A stretch of 64,000 bases of DNA from an uncultured Bryobacterales bacterium (GCA_951813605.1 OX638379.1:2642062-2706061); one strand, 5' to 3'. Positions 18,397 through 27,655 are shown, numbered from the stretch's first letter. Translations and numbers: made by a program. The notes: generated from the letters alone by a model not told the origin.

Positions 18397-18990
18397 ATGG
18401 ACCAAATCAACGAATTCGTGGACGAACGGCAGAAGGCGTGGTGCATCCAGTGCGGCGCGGGGATCGCGGACGTGGACACCAACCGGGACCACGTGCCGTC
18501 CAAGGTTCTCCTGCGCAAGCCCTACCCGGAAAACCTTCCCGTCGTCGACACCTGCGTAGACTGCAACAACGGGTTTTCGCCGGACGAGGAGTACCTGCAC
18601 CTCTTCTTGCACTGCGTGCTCACAGGTTCCACGGACCCGGAGCAGCACTTGGACGCCAAGATCGCGCGGGCGTTACAGCGCCACAAGAAACTGCGCGCGA
18701 GGATCGAGCGATCGAAGACGGAGTACCGGACGATTGGCGGCGAGACGCGTTGTGTCTGGGAGCCCGAAGAGGAGAGAGTGGAGCGTATCGTGGTGAAGAA
18801 CGCGCGCGGCCACGTTTTCTACGAATACGGCGAACCGATGCTGGGCGAACCGACACGCGTCAGGACCCTGCCCCTAACGGCGATATCGGCGTCTGAGCGC
18901 GAGGACTTCGAATACGACGGCGTGGTCGAGGAACTCCTAGGTTCGCCCGAAGTGGGCAGTTGGATGATGACACGCGTCTTCACCGGGTAG
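18397..18990 (+). CDS. HNH-like endonuclease, C-terminally interrupted
   Basis: About 197 residues from ATG 18397. A zinc-ribbon-like pair (WCIQCG, then CVDCNNGFS) encloses DHVPSKVLL, the histidine strand of an HNH fold. The rest is a charged domain (ARALQRHKKLRARIE, VFYEYGEPMLGEP). It ends at TAG 18988-18990, and the same frame continues one codon later with a conserved-looking tail (next feature), so the amber codon probably replaced a sense codon. It sits just upstream of the hsd operon and between two copies of the hsdM leader, suggesting insertion by duplication. Substrate unknown. Confidence 0.7.
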   Translation: MDQINEFVDERQKAWCIQCGAGIADVDTNRDHVPSKVLLRKPYPENLPVVDTCVDCNNGFSPDEEYLHLFLHCVLTGSTDPEQHLDAKIARALQRHKKLRARIERSKTEYRTIGGETRCVWEPEEERVERIVVKNARGHVFYEYGEPMLGEPTRVRTLPLTAISASEREDFEYDGVVEELLGSPEVGSWMMTRVFTG

Positions 18991-18993
18991 GAC

Positions 18994-19122
18994 ATGCGTG
19001 ACGGCTGGGTCATCGTACAGGACGGTGTCTACCGGTTTCGCGTGCAGCAGCGCTGCGGGATAGTCGTCAGGTCCGTACTCTTCGAATACCTCGCGACCGA
19101 GGTGCATTGGAGCGACTACTGA
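18994..19122 (+). CDS. C-terminal tail of the HNH protein after the amber codon
   Basis: Forty-two codons in the same frame as the HNH gene, separated from it by TAG and one GAC codon. The text DGWVIVQDGVYRF and VLFEYLATEVHW looks like a compact beta-hairpin end that I recall finishing HNH proteins of this type. It could be made by reinitiation at ATG 18994, but is more simply the 3' end of an interrupted gene. Confidence 0.5.
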   Translation: MRDGWVIVQDGVYRFRVQQRCGIVVRSVLFEYLATEVHWSDY

Positions 19123-19371
19123 GCAGGGCGACGGCACGCGCTGGTGGGGACGCGCCTCTGATAGTATGCACTCAATAGGTCCTTCGCGTCGCGCGATACC
19201 ATGGCCTCGCTTCTCCAGCAACAGCAACGACTTCCCCGCCTCCCGGAGGCGTGCCACGGACATGACGGGTCCCCGTGACGAATACGCCCCGAGACCGAGT
19301 GCCACGGCTCGTAGCGCACGACCCTATACGCCAAGTGTGCGAATAGGTACGACCCTCCCCCCAGGTCCACA

Positions 19372-19596
19372 CGAACCTCCCCCAGGCCAGAATCGGCCAG
19401 CGACACGAGAAGGTCGCCCACCGAATCGACTCGGTTGTCCGCTCGGTGACGGCGCTCGCTCACGCTACCAGAGCCGCTCCGTGGCCGGTACGTTACCGTA
19501 GATGAGTTTCCGCGTGATGCGGCCGCACCCTACCCGAGAGCTACCCACGACGCCACGAAATGACAGCGCCCAACCTGAACTGGATCGCCAACTACA
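19372..19596 (+). repeat. hsdM leader and first codons (copy B)
   Basis: The partner of copy A at 18109-18334. It includes the ATG of the functional-length hsdM frame at 19560. The two copies differ by many substitutions and small indels, so the duplication is old or one copy has decayed quickly. Confidence 0.7.
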
Positions 19597-21197
19597 TCTG
19601 GGGCATCGCGGACGACGTGCTCCGCGATGTCTACGTGCGCGGCAAGTACCGCGACGTGATTCTTCCGATGACCGTGCTCAGGCGGCTGGACGCGGTGCTG
19701 GAGCCCACCAAACGGGCCGTCCTCGACATGAAGGCAACGCTGGACGCCGCCGGGGTCGCGAACCAGGACGCCGCGCTCCGGCAGGCGGCCGGGCAGGCCT
19801 TCCACAACACCTCGGAGTTCACGCTCAGCGACCTCCGGGCGCGAGCCGGAAGGCAGCAACTCAGGGCCGACTTTGTGGACTACCTCAACGGGTTCTCGCC
19901 CAACGTGCAGGACATCCTCGACAACTTCGAGTTCCACAACCAGATCCCGCGCCTGGACAGGGCCGACGCTCTGGGTTCGCTTATCGAGAAGCTGACCTCG
20001 CTGGACATCAACCTGGGTCCCGATCCGGTGATGGACACCGACGGCGTGGTCCGGCATCCCGGCCTCGACAACCACGGCATGGGCACCGTCTTCGAGGAAC
20101 TGATCCGGCGCTTCAACGAGGAGAACAACGAAGAGGCGGGCGAGCACTTCACCCCGCGCGACGCCGTGACGCTCATGGCGAAGCTCGTATTCCAGCCCAT
20201 CGCCGACCGGATCGAGTCCGGCACGTACCTTCTCTACGACGGGGCTTGCGGCACCGGCGGCATGTTGACCGTGGCGGAGGACGAGTTGCAACGGCTCGCC
20301 GAGGAGCGGGGGAAGCAGGTGTCCACGCACCTGTACGGGCAGGAGATCAACGCCGAGACCTACGCGATATGCAAGGCCGACCTGCTCCTCAAGGGCGAGG
20401 GCGAGGCCGCCGACAACATCGTGGGCGGCCCCGAGCACTCGACGCTCTCGAACGACGCGTTCCCGACACGCGAGTTCGACTTCATGCTCTCGAACCCTCC
20501 CTACGGCAAGAGTTGGAAGACCGACCTTGAGCGCATGGGCGGCAAGAAGGGGATGAACGATCACCGCTTCCTGATCGAGCACGCGGGCGACCCCGAGTAC
20601 TCGCTCGTCACCCGCTCCAGCGACGGCCAACTGCTCTTCCTGGCCAACAAGCTGTCGAAGATGAAGCGGGACACTCCGCTCGGCAGCCGGATCGCCGAGG
20701 TCCACAACGGCAGTTCGCTGTTCACCGGATCGGCGGGGCAAGGCGAGAGCAACATCCGCCGGTGGATCATCGAGAGCGACTGGCTGGAGGCCATCGTCGC
20801 CCTGCCGCTCAACATGTTCTACAACACCGGCATCGCCACCTACGTCTGGGTGCTCACGAACCGGAAACCCGAGCACCGGCGGGGCAAGGTGCAGCTAATC
20901 GACGCGACCAAGTGGTTCCGTCCGCTGAGGAAGAACCTGGGAAAGAAGAACTGCGAACTCGGGCCGGAGGACATCGAGAGGATCTGCCGGACGTTCCTCG
21001 ACTTCGATGAGACGGAGGAGAGCAGGGTCTTCGACAACGAGGCGTGCGGGTATTGGAAGGTGACGGTCGAGCGGCCGCTCCGGCTGAAGGTGGATCTGTC
21101 GCCTGAGCGCTGCGCCGGGTTCTCCGAGGTGTGCCGTGATGCCGGGGAGGAGCCGCTCGCAAACGCCGTCGAGCGGGCGTCCAAGACACTCGGCTAA
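19560..21197 (+). CDS. hsdM: type I restriction-modification methyltransferase HsdM, main part
   Basis: 545 residues. An N-terminal helical domain opens with WIANYIWGIADDVLRD. The N6-adenine methyltransferase core shows GEHFTPRDAV about 194-202, the AdoMet motif DGACGTGG at 227-234, and catalytic NPPY at 312-315. It would methylate adenines in the target defined by HsdS. The frame stops at TAA 21195-21197, exactly where relatives read TLGxGPHLDFNAFL, and continues in the same frame with that text, so the stop interrupts the gene. The catalytic core is intact, but the C-terminal HsdS/HsdR-contacting part is separated. Confidence 0.9.
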   Translation: MTAPNLNWIANYIWGIADDVLRDVYVRGKYRDVILPMTVLRRLDAVLEPTKRAVLDMKATLDAAGVANQDAALRQAAGQAFHNTSEFTLSDLRARAGRQQLRADFVDYLNGFSPNVQDILDNFEFHNQIPRLDRADALGSLIEKLTSLDINLGPDPVMDTDGVVRHPGLDNHGMGTVFEELIRRFNEENNEEAGEHFTPRDAVTLMAKLVFQPIADRIESGTYLLYDGACGTGGMLTVAEDELQRLAEERGKQVSTHLYGQEINAETYAICKADLLLKGEGEAADNIVGGPEHSTLSNDAFPTREFDFMLSNPPYGKSWKTDLERMGGKKGMNDHRFLIEHAGDPEYSLVTRSSDGQLLFLANKLSKMKRDTPLGSRIAEVHNGSSLFTGSAGQGESNIRRWIIESDWLEAIVALPLNMFYNTGIATYVWVLTNRKPEHRRGKVQLIDATKWFRPLRKNLGKKNCELGPEDIERICRTFLDFDETEESRVFDNEACGYWKVTVERPLRLKVDLSPERCAGFSEVCRDAGEEPLANAVERASKTLG

Positions 21198-21245
21198 GGG
21201 CCTCACTTCGACTTCAACGGCTTCCTGGACGCGCTCAAGGCCGAC

Positions 21246-21698
21246 ATGTCCGGTCGTCGCGCGAAACTCACCGCCAAGCGCAAGAAGTTGTTGCAGACCG
21301 TGCTGGCCGGGCGAGACAAGAAGGCGGAGCGGGTAGTCAAGAGGGTCCTCCGGTGCGGCACCGCGCCCGACCCGATCCGGGGGCTGTATGAGTCTCGCGA
21401 CGGCTCGAAGTCTCGCGTCGTCGAGTACGAACCTGACACGGCGCTCAGGGACACCGAGCAGATCCCGCTTCAGGAGGAGGTCGGGATCGAGGCGTTCCTG
21501 CAGCGCGAGGTGCTCCCCTACGCCGGGGACGCATGGTACGTCGCCAAGAGCGTGAAGATCGGCTACGAGATCAGCTTCAACCGGTACTTCCACAAGCCCG
21601 AGCCGATGCGGACGCTCGATGAGATTGGGGACGACATTCTGGCGGTGGAGCGGGAGACGGAGGGGCTGCTCGTTGAGATACTGGGACGTTCGGGATGA
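21246..21698 (+). CDS. hsdM: HsdM C-terminal fragment after in-frame stop
   Basis: 150 residues in the same frame as hsdM, from the first ATG after the TAA. Family text continues without loss: LTAKRKKLLQTVLAGRDKKA, VVEYEPDTALRDTEQIPL, FLQREVLPYAGDAWY, KIGYEISFNRYFHKPEPMRTLDEI and ERETEGLL. This C-terminal part normally joins HsdM to HsdS. It could be translated by reinitiation and assemble in trans, or be lost. It overlaps hsdS by ATGA. Confidence 0.8.
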   Translation: MSGRRAKLTAKRKKLLQTVLAGRDKKAERVVKRVLRCGTAPDPIRGLYESRDGSKSRVVEYEPDTALRDTEQIPLQEEVGIEAFLQREVLPYAGDAWYVAKSVKIGYEISFNRYFHKPEPMRTLDEIGDDILAVERETEGLLVEILGRSG

Positions 21699-23155
21699 GT
21701 GCCAACGGCCTCCGGCCCTATCCGGCCTACAGGCACTCCGGCCTGGACTGGCTCAGGGAGGTGCCGGAGCATTGGGAGCTGCGGCGCGGCAAGACAGTCT
21801 TCCGGTGCATTGACGCACGCTCGGAGACCGGAAGCGAGGAGCTCCTGACGGTATCTTCAGACCGGGGAGTCGTGCCGAGGGACTCCACAAGTGTGACGAT
21901 GTTCAAGGCGCGATCATATGTCGGCCACAAGCTCTGTTGGCCTGGTGATCTCGTCATCAATAGTCTGTGGGCATGGAGCCGAGGCTTAGGCGTTTCTCGT
22001 TACCATGGAATCGTCAGCACCGCATATGGGGTGTACCGAGTCCGATGGAAGGCCAGAGCGCTTCCTGACTTCGTTCATTCGCTGGTACGATCCGAAGCCT
22101 TCAACTGGGAATTGCGAGTTCGATCGAAGGGCATCTGGTTTTCGCGGCTTCAGTTGACCGACGATTCCTTCCTCAGAGCGCCACTCCCCCTCCCCTCGCT
22201 CTCCGAACAGCGCGCCATCGTCCGTTTCCTCGAAGCCGCCGACCGGCGCATCCGGCGCTACATCCGGGCGAAGGAACGGCTGATCGAGCTATTGGAGGAG
22301 CGGAAGCGGGTGTTGATCCACGAGGCCGTCACGGGCCGGATCGATGTCCGAACCGGCCAGCCCTATCCGGCCTACAAGGACTCCGGCGTCGAGTGGCTGG
22401 GGAAGGTGCCGGAGCATTGGGAGGTGCGGCGAGTGGCAAACATCGCCGACTTGCGGGTCAGCAATGTAGACAAGCACGTCAGAGAAGAAGAGGAACCGAT
22501 CCGGCTGTGCAACTATGTTGACGTGTACCACAACGAGCGAATCGATGGGAATATCGCCTTCATGCCCGCAACCGCGAAAAAGGCCGAGATCCAGAGGTTC
22601 CGCATGGCCGTCGGGGATGTGCTGCTGACCAAGGACTCCGAGGATTGGACGGACATCGGAGTGCCAGCGTTGGTCGAGTACGCTGCGCCCGATCTGGTCT
22701 GCGGATATCATCTGGCGATGCTGCGGCCCAATGGCGCCTTCCTGGACGCGGGATACCTGTTCCGCGCGCTTGGGGACTCGCGTGTGGCACGGCAATTCCG
22801 AGTCGCCGCAAATGGCGTGACGCGCTACGGACTATCGCGGCATGCGATCCGGTCTGTCCGCATCCCGCTCCCGCCCGTAGTGGCACAACGTGCCATCGTC
22901 CGCTTCCTTGATCGTGCCGACCGGTGCATCCGGCGTCACATCTCCGCAGCCCAACGCCAGATCGCCCTCCTAAAGGAGTACCGCACTCGGATGATCGCCG
23001 ATGTCGTGACGGGCAAGCTTGACGTGCGCGAGGCGGCGGCAAGACTGCCGGAGACGGACCCGCTCGCCGATGATCGCGACCGGACCGACACCATCCACAC
23101 CGAAGCGAACCTACATTCAACCGTACACGACATGGCGAAGGAGGCGAGCGCATGA
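21695..23155 (+). CDS. hsdS: type I restriction specificity subunit HsdS
   Basis: 486 residues with two target-recognition domains in tandem. The repeated unit begins PYPAYRHSGLDWLREVPEHW at about residue 8 and PYPAYKDSGVEWLGKVPEHW at about 223. Each domain ends with a conserved helix (LPLPSLSEQRAIVRFLEAAD and IPLPPVVAQRAIVRFLDRAD). The two halves read the two parts of a bipartite DNA site. It overlaps HsdM by ATGA and the DUF433 gene by ATGA, so the operon is tightly coupled. No damage was seen. Confidence 0.92.
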   Translation: MSANGLRPYPAYRHSGLDWLREVPEHWELRRGKTVFRCIDARSETGSEELLTVSSDRGVVPRDSTSVTMFKARSYVGHKLCWPGDLVINSLWAWSRGLGVSRYHGIVSTAYGVYRVRWKARALPDFVHSLVRSEAFNWELRVRSKGIWFSRLQLTDDSFLRAPLPLPSLSEQRAIVRFLEAADRRIRRYIRAKERLIELLEERKRVLIHEAVTGRIDVRTGQPYPAYKDSGVEWLGKVPEHWEVRRVANIADLRVSNVDKHVREEEEPIRLCNYVDVYHNERIDGNIAFMPATAKKAEIQRFRMAVGDVLLTKDSEDWTDIGVPALVEYAAPDLVCGYHLAMLRPNGAFLDAGYLFRALGDSRVARQFRVAANGVTRYGLSRHAIRSVRIPLPPVVAQRAIVRFLDRADRCIRRHISAAQRQIALLKEYRTRMIADVVTGKLDVREAAARLPETDPLADDRDRTDTIHTEANLHSTVHDMAKEASA

Positions 23156-23373
23156 CGGATTGGAACACATGCCCGGCGGTTGAGCGCAACCCCCGCAAGA
23201 TCAGCGGGGCTTGGGCCTTCACGGGCACGAGGGTGCCGGTGTACGCCCTGTTCGAGAACCTGGAGAGCGGCGCTACCGTGGAGCAGTTCCTGGAGTGGTT
23301 TCCCGAGGTCAAGGAGTGGCAGGTGACGGCGGTTCTCAAGCACGAGACGGAATACTTCAAGACGCCCGCCTGA
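23152..23373 (+). CDS. DUF433 family antitoxin-like protein
   Basis: 73 residues. The DUF433 pattern is clear: RKISGAWAFTGTRVPVYALFENLESG and the helix VEQFLEWFPEV, a short winged-helix-like DNA-binding fold. Members are antitoxins partnered with PIN-like DUF5615 proteins, and such a gene starts 3 bp after this stop. The ATG lies inside the hsdS stop (ATGA). Placement within the hsd operon ties the pair to the restriction system. Confidence 0.85.
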   Translation: MTDWNTCPAVERNPRKISGAWAFTGTRVPVYALFENLESGATVEQFLEWFPEVKEWQVTAVLKHETEYFKTPA

Positions 23374-23376
23374 CCC

Positions 23377-23706
23377 GTGAAGATCCTGTTCGACCACGGG
23401 ACTCCGGCACCCCTGCGCCACCATCTCCGGGAGCATTCGGTGGACAGGTCGGCCGAGAGGGGCTGGGAGTTGCTGGAGAACGGCGAACTGATCCAGAGGG
23501 CCGAGGAGGAGGGGTACGAGGTCATCGTGACGACGGACCAGAGCATGCGCTACCAGCAGAACCTGGCTGGCAGGAAGTTGGCCGTCGTGGTTCTCATGGC
23601 CACGGCATGGCCGAGGGTTCGGCTCCGGACGGTGGAGATCCGTACAGCCGTCGAGAAAGTGCGGCCCGGGGAACTCAGGGAAGTCCCGATCCCACGCCGC
23701 GCGTGA
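23377..23706 (+). CDS. DUF5615 PIN-like toxin
   Basis: 109 residues from GTG 23377. The PIN-like DUF5615 layout is visible: ILFDHGTPAPLRHHL with the first acidic residue, ERGWELLENGELIQRAEEEGYEVIVTTDQSM with the second acidic patch, and QQNLAGRKLAVVVL. These proteins are inferred to be RNases held in check by DUF433 partners. The gene is 3 bp from its antitoxin and 1 bp from hsdR. Confidence 0.85.
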   Translation: MKILFDHGTPAPLRHHLREHSVDRSAERGWELLENGELIQRAEEEGYEVIVTTDQSMRYQQNLAGRKLAVVVLMATAWPRVRLRTVEIRTAVEKVRPGELREVPIPRRA

Positions 23707-23707
23707 C

Positions 23708-26707
23708 ATGACCACGGACACGTCCGAACGCGGCCTCGAACGCCTGATCTGCGAGGCGCTGACCGGCGATCCCTGCGATCCGCCGTCGGGCGGCACGGTC
23801 GGCGAGCCCACCCCCGGATACGGCGGCGTCGGCTGGTCTCCCGGCAACGGTCGCGACTACGACCGCGAGTACTGCGTCGATCCGGTCCAACTCCGAGCGT
23901 TCTTGGAGGCCACGCAACCCGAGTCCGCCGCCGCCCTCCACCTCGCCGAGGACTGCCCGGCGCGCCGCAAGTTCCTGGCCCGGTTGCAAGGCGAGATCAA
24001 CAAGCGTGGCGCCATCGAAGTCCTCCGCCACGGCATCAAGCACGGTCCCCACCACCTGGAGCTCTTCCACGGCACGCCGTCGGCCGGGAACAAGACGGCC
24101 CGGCGGCTGTTCGAGCTGAACCGCTTCACCGTGACGCGCCAGCTACGCTACAGCCGGGACGAGACCCAGCGCGCGCTCGACATCGCGCTGTTCATCAACG
24201 GTCTTCCCGTCTTCACTTTCGAGCTGAAGAACAACCTCACGAAGCAGACGGTCCACGATGCCGTCCGGCAGTACGAGAGGGACCGCAACCCGAGGGAGCC
24301 GCTCTTCCGGCTCGGGCGTTGCGTGGCGCACTTCGCGGTGGACGAGAGCGAGGTTCGCTTCTGCACCCAGCTGAAGGGCAAGTCCTCGTGGTTCCTGCCG
24401 TTCAACCGGGGCTGGAACCAGGGGGCGGGCAACACGCCCAACCCGGACGGCCTCAAGACCGAGTACCTGTGGCGCGAGGTGCTGGCCCGCGGGAGCCTGA
24501 CGAACATCCTCGAAAACTACGCCCAGATGTTGGCTCCGAAGGACGCCGGGACGGGCAGGAAGAAGCGCGTCCAGATCTGGCCCCGCTACCAGCAACTCGA
24601 CGTGGTGCGCCGCCTTCTGGAGGACGCGGCGAGTCACGGGTCCGGGAAGCGATACCTGATCCAGCACTCGGCGGGCAGCGGCAAGAGCTTCTCGATCGCT
24701 TGGCTGGCGCACCAGCTGATCCGCCTGAAGAAGGACGGCAAGACCGTCTTCGACTCGATCATCGTGGTCACGGACCGCCGGATACTGGACCGCCAGATCC
24801 GCGACACGATCCGGCAGTACGCGCAGGTCGGATCGACGGTGGGGCACGCCGAGCGGTCGGGCGACCTGCGGCGGTTCATCGAGCAGGGTAAGAAGGTCAT
24901 CGTCTCGACGATCCAGAAGTTCCCGTTCATCCTCGACGAGATCGGGAGCGGGCACCGCGACCGCGCCTTTGCGATCATCATCGACGAAGCGCATTCGAGC
25001 CAGGGCGGCAAGACCGCCGGAGCCGTGTCGGACGCGCTGGGCGAGAAGGGCGACGAGGACGGATACGAGACCTATGAGGACCGCGTCAACGACGAGATCG
25101 AGCGCCGCAGGATGCTCGACAACGCCAGCTACTTCGCGTTCACTGCGACGCCCAAGAACAAGACGCTCGAACTCTTCGGGGAGGCGGTCCCGCAGGGCGA
25201 CGGCACGGTCAGGCGGCTTCCGTTCCACACCTACAGCATGAAGCAGGCGATCCAGGAGGGGTTCATCCTGGACGTGCTCGAACACTACACGCCCGTCGAG
25301 AGCTACTACAGGCTCGCCAAGACAGTCGAGGAGGACCCGGAGTACGATGTCCGGAAGGCCGGGAAGAAACTCCGGCGCTACGTCGAGGGCCACGAACACG
25401 CGATCCGGCTCAAGGCCGAGATCATGGTGGACCACTTTCACGAGCAGGTGCTGGCGCAGCACAGGATCGGCGGCAAGGCACGGGCGATGGTCGTCACGAA
25501 CGGGATCGAGCGCGCGATCCAGTACTTCCACGCCATCCGTAACTACCTGAGGGAGCGCAGGAGCCCCCACGAGGCCCTCGTCGCGTTCTCGGGCGAGCGC
25601 GACTACGGGGGAGACAGGGTGAGCGAGGCCAATCTGAACGGCCTCCCCTCGTCGAAGATCGCCGAGAGATTCCAGCAGGACCCGTACCGGTTCCTCGTCT
25701 GCGCGGACAAGTTCCAGACCGGCTACGACGAGCCGCTGCTGCACACGATGTACGTGGACAAGACGCTTTCGGGGATCAGGGCGGTCCAGACGCTTTCGCG
25801 CCTCAACCGGTCGCACGCGGAAAAGCGGGACGTGTTCGTGCTCGACTTCCTGAACGACACCGAGACCATCACGAAGGCCTTCTCGGATTACTACCGAACC
25901 ACGGTCCTTTCCGACGAGACCGACCCCGACCGGATCCACGACCTACAGGCCGATCTTGACGGGGCGCAGGTGTACACTCCCGATCAGGTCCGGGCGTTCG
26001 TGAAGCTGTATCTGGACGGCGCGGAGCGCGGACGGCTCGACCCCTTCCTCGACCGGTGCGTGGCGGCGTACCTCGAGGATCTGGACGAGGACGGGCAGGT
26101 CCGGTTCAAGGGCAGAGCCAAGGCGTTCACCCGCGCCTACGCGTTCCTCTCCTCGATCCTTCCCTACAACAACCTTGGCTGGGAGGAGCGCTCGATCTTC
26201 CTGAACTTCCTGATCCCGAAGCTGCCGGCGCCCGAGGAGCCCGATCTGTCGAAGGGCATCCTCGAGAGGATCGACATGGACAGCTACCGCGTTGAGAAGC
26301 ACCGGATGCGGAAGATCATCCTCGACGACGAGGACGGGGAGATCGATCCGGTCACGACGGGCGAGGGCGGCGGCAAGGGCGAGATCGAGACCGACCGGCT
26401 GTCGGCGATCATCGAGGAGTTCAACGACCGGTTCGGCGGAATCGAGTGGGGGGACCCCGACCGGGTCATCCGGACGGCCACGCAGGACATTCCGGCCTCG
26501 GTGGCGAAGGACGCCCGGTTCGAGAACGCGCGGCAGAACTCCGACAGGGAGAATGCCCGCGTCGAGTCCGACAAGGCGACGGAGCGGGCGGTGCTCGGGA
26601 TGGTGCGGGACAACACCCAACTCTTCAAGCTGTTCGCCGACGACCCGGACTTCCGGCGGTGGCTGGCGGACACCGCTTTCCGGCTGGCCTACGAAGCGAC
26701 GCGCTGA
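23708..26707 (+). CDS. hsdR: type I restriction endonuclease subunit HsdR
   Basis: 999 residues, normal for the family. The nuclease domain has Asp158 (LDIALF) and the ELK of FTFELKN (Glu172, Lys174), a PD-(D/E)xK site. The translocase has Walker A SAGSGKS about 321-327, DEAH at 426-429, FTATPKNKT about 475, and a helicase C half with CADKFQTGYDEP and QTLSRLNRS. It cuts unmodified DNA after ATP-driven translocation with HsdM and HsdS. The gene is intact and follows the DUF5615 stop by one base. With HsdM interrupted, an active HsdR would be dangerous unless the split HsdM still works. Confidence 0.93.
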   Translation: MTTDTSERGLERLICEALTGDPCDPPSGGTVGEPTPGYGGVGWSPGNGRDYDREYCVDPVQLRAFLEATQPESAAALHLAEDCPARRKFLARLQGEINKRGAIEVLRHGIKHGPHHLELFHGTPSAGNKTARRLFELNRFTVTRQLRYSRDETQRALDIALFINGLPVFTFELKNNLTKQTVHDAVRQYERDRNPREPLFRLGRCVAHFAVDESEVRFCTQLKGKSSWFLPFNRGWNQGAGNTPNPDGLKTEYLWREVLARGSLTNILENYAQMLAPKDAGTGRKKRVQIWPRYQQLDVVRRLLEDAASHGSGKRYLIQHSAGSGKSFSIAWLAHQLIRLKKDGKTVFDSIIVVTDRRILDRQIRDTIRQYAQVGSTVGHAERSGDLRRFIEQGKKVIVSTIQKFPFILDEIGSGHRDRAFAIIIDEAHSSQGGKTAGAVSDALGEKGDEDGYETYEDRVNDEIERRRMLDNASYFAFTATPKNKTLELFGEAVPQGDGTVRRLPFHTYSMKQAIQEGFILDVLEHYTPVESYYRLAKTVEEDPEYDVRKAGKKLRRYVEGHEHAIRLKAEIMVDHFHEQVLAQHRIGGKARAMVVTNGIERAIQYFHAIRNYLRERRSPHEALVAFSGERDYGGDRVSEANLNGLPSSKIAERFQQDPYRFLVCADKFQTGYDEPLLHTMYVDKTLSGIRAVQTLSRLNRSHAEKRDVFVLDFLNDTETITKAFSDYYRTTVLSDETDPDRIHDLQADLDGAQVYTPDQVRAFVKLYLDGAERGRLDPFLDRCVAAYLEDLDEDGQVRFKGRAKAFTRAYAFLSSILPYNNLGWEERSIFLNFLIPKLPAPEEPDLSKGILERIDMDSYRVEKHRMRKIILDDEDGEIDPVTTGEGGGKGEIETDRLSAIIEEFNDRFGGIEWGDPDRVIRTATQDIPASVAKDARFENARQNSDRENARVESDKATERAVLGMVRDNTQLFKLFADDPDFRRWLADTAFRLAYEATR

Positions 26708-27569
26708 GGAGCGCGGATGGCCTCCCGAGGCGTTGCGGGGGTGTTTTTCCGCCCCAGTGGCGACGACCGCCGCCGGCTACTTTACGTTATTGGACCTCCT
26801 CATACGTTATCGGCCAATAGGAGATTCCTGACGGGTTGACTTGCTGGCGAGCGGCTCTTCAGCGTTCCAGGCATGGAGACGCAGAAGCACCAGTTCAGCA
26901 CGCGGGTCGGCACTTCCCTCAGGGACCCTGCCGCGCCGTCCCCGGCGGCCTTGGTGATGAAGCCGCTGAGCGTCTCGGATCGCTGGGAGGGCGGTACGCG
27001 GGGCGGACATCGAGGCGCGATTGGCGGCGCGTGGCCGGACTCCGATTCCGCAACTCGCTGCCACGGCACAACGTGGGGAATATCCTACATCCCATACACT
27101 TGCGTGACTTGCCGACTCCTTGTTTGCCTTCATGCCATGGAGATCGAGAGGAGGCGGTTCGCGGCGCGCGTGCGAAGGGTCCGTGCCGGACGCCACTCCC
27201 ATGACGGCCGTTCGCGCCGTGACGGCGCGGACGCCCGAGGCTGGCTGAGGGTCACTCACCCGAGGGGGACGCAAGAAGGCGCTGAAGCTCGTCGGCTGGA
27301 TGGGTCGCCGGGCCGAGCGGATCATGGACGCGCGCGCCGAGATGTTGCCGCGCGGCATGCCAGCCGAATCGCACGAGCCTTAGCCGCCGGGAAGACGGTG
27401 TCCGGCATCGGGGGAGCGGACGAGCCCTGCGGCATGCATGCCCGGACCCATTGCCCGGCGCGGTGGCGCGAGCCCGTGGAGGACACCGGTGCGGCGCGGT
27501 GAGCCGGACCGTTCACGGGCTCGCCGGAGGGGCTTGTCGGACGCGGCTAATGCCGGGGAGCCAGCATAC
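26708..27569. other. region between hsdR and the mobilisation genes
   Basis: About 860 bases with long ORFs in several frames but no recognisable protein. One short stretch (27275-27382) reads KKALKLVGWMGRRAERIMDA and on to a stop, which could be the end of a decayed gene. No RNA or repeat was recognised. Confidence 0.4.
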
Positions 27570-27655
27570 TCTCCGTGGCCACACTTCGCGTGTCCCCAGG
27601 AGAGGCTGGCCGGGGGCCGTGCCCCCTCTGACCCCCGAAACGGAAACGGCGCGCC
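27570..27655 (+). other. candidate oriT upstream of mobC
   Basis: The bases just before the MobC-like gene hold an ACAC/GTGT hairpin about 27581-27593 and a perfect GGGGGC-CGT-GCCCCC hairpin at 27612-27626 followed by CTCTGACCCCC. Relaxase origins of transfer usually lie immediately upstream of mobC and contain such short inverted repeats beside the nick site. No known nick consensus was matched, so this is a positional inference. Confidence 0.35.

Noticed and set aside
26873..27502. 209-codon ORF between hsdR and mobC
   Set aside because: No motif, arginine-rich frame-shadow composition, and overlapping equally long ORFs in other frames.
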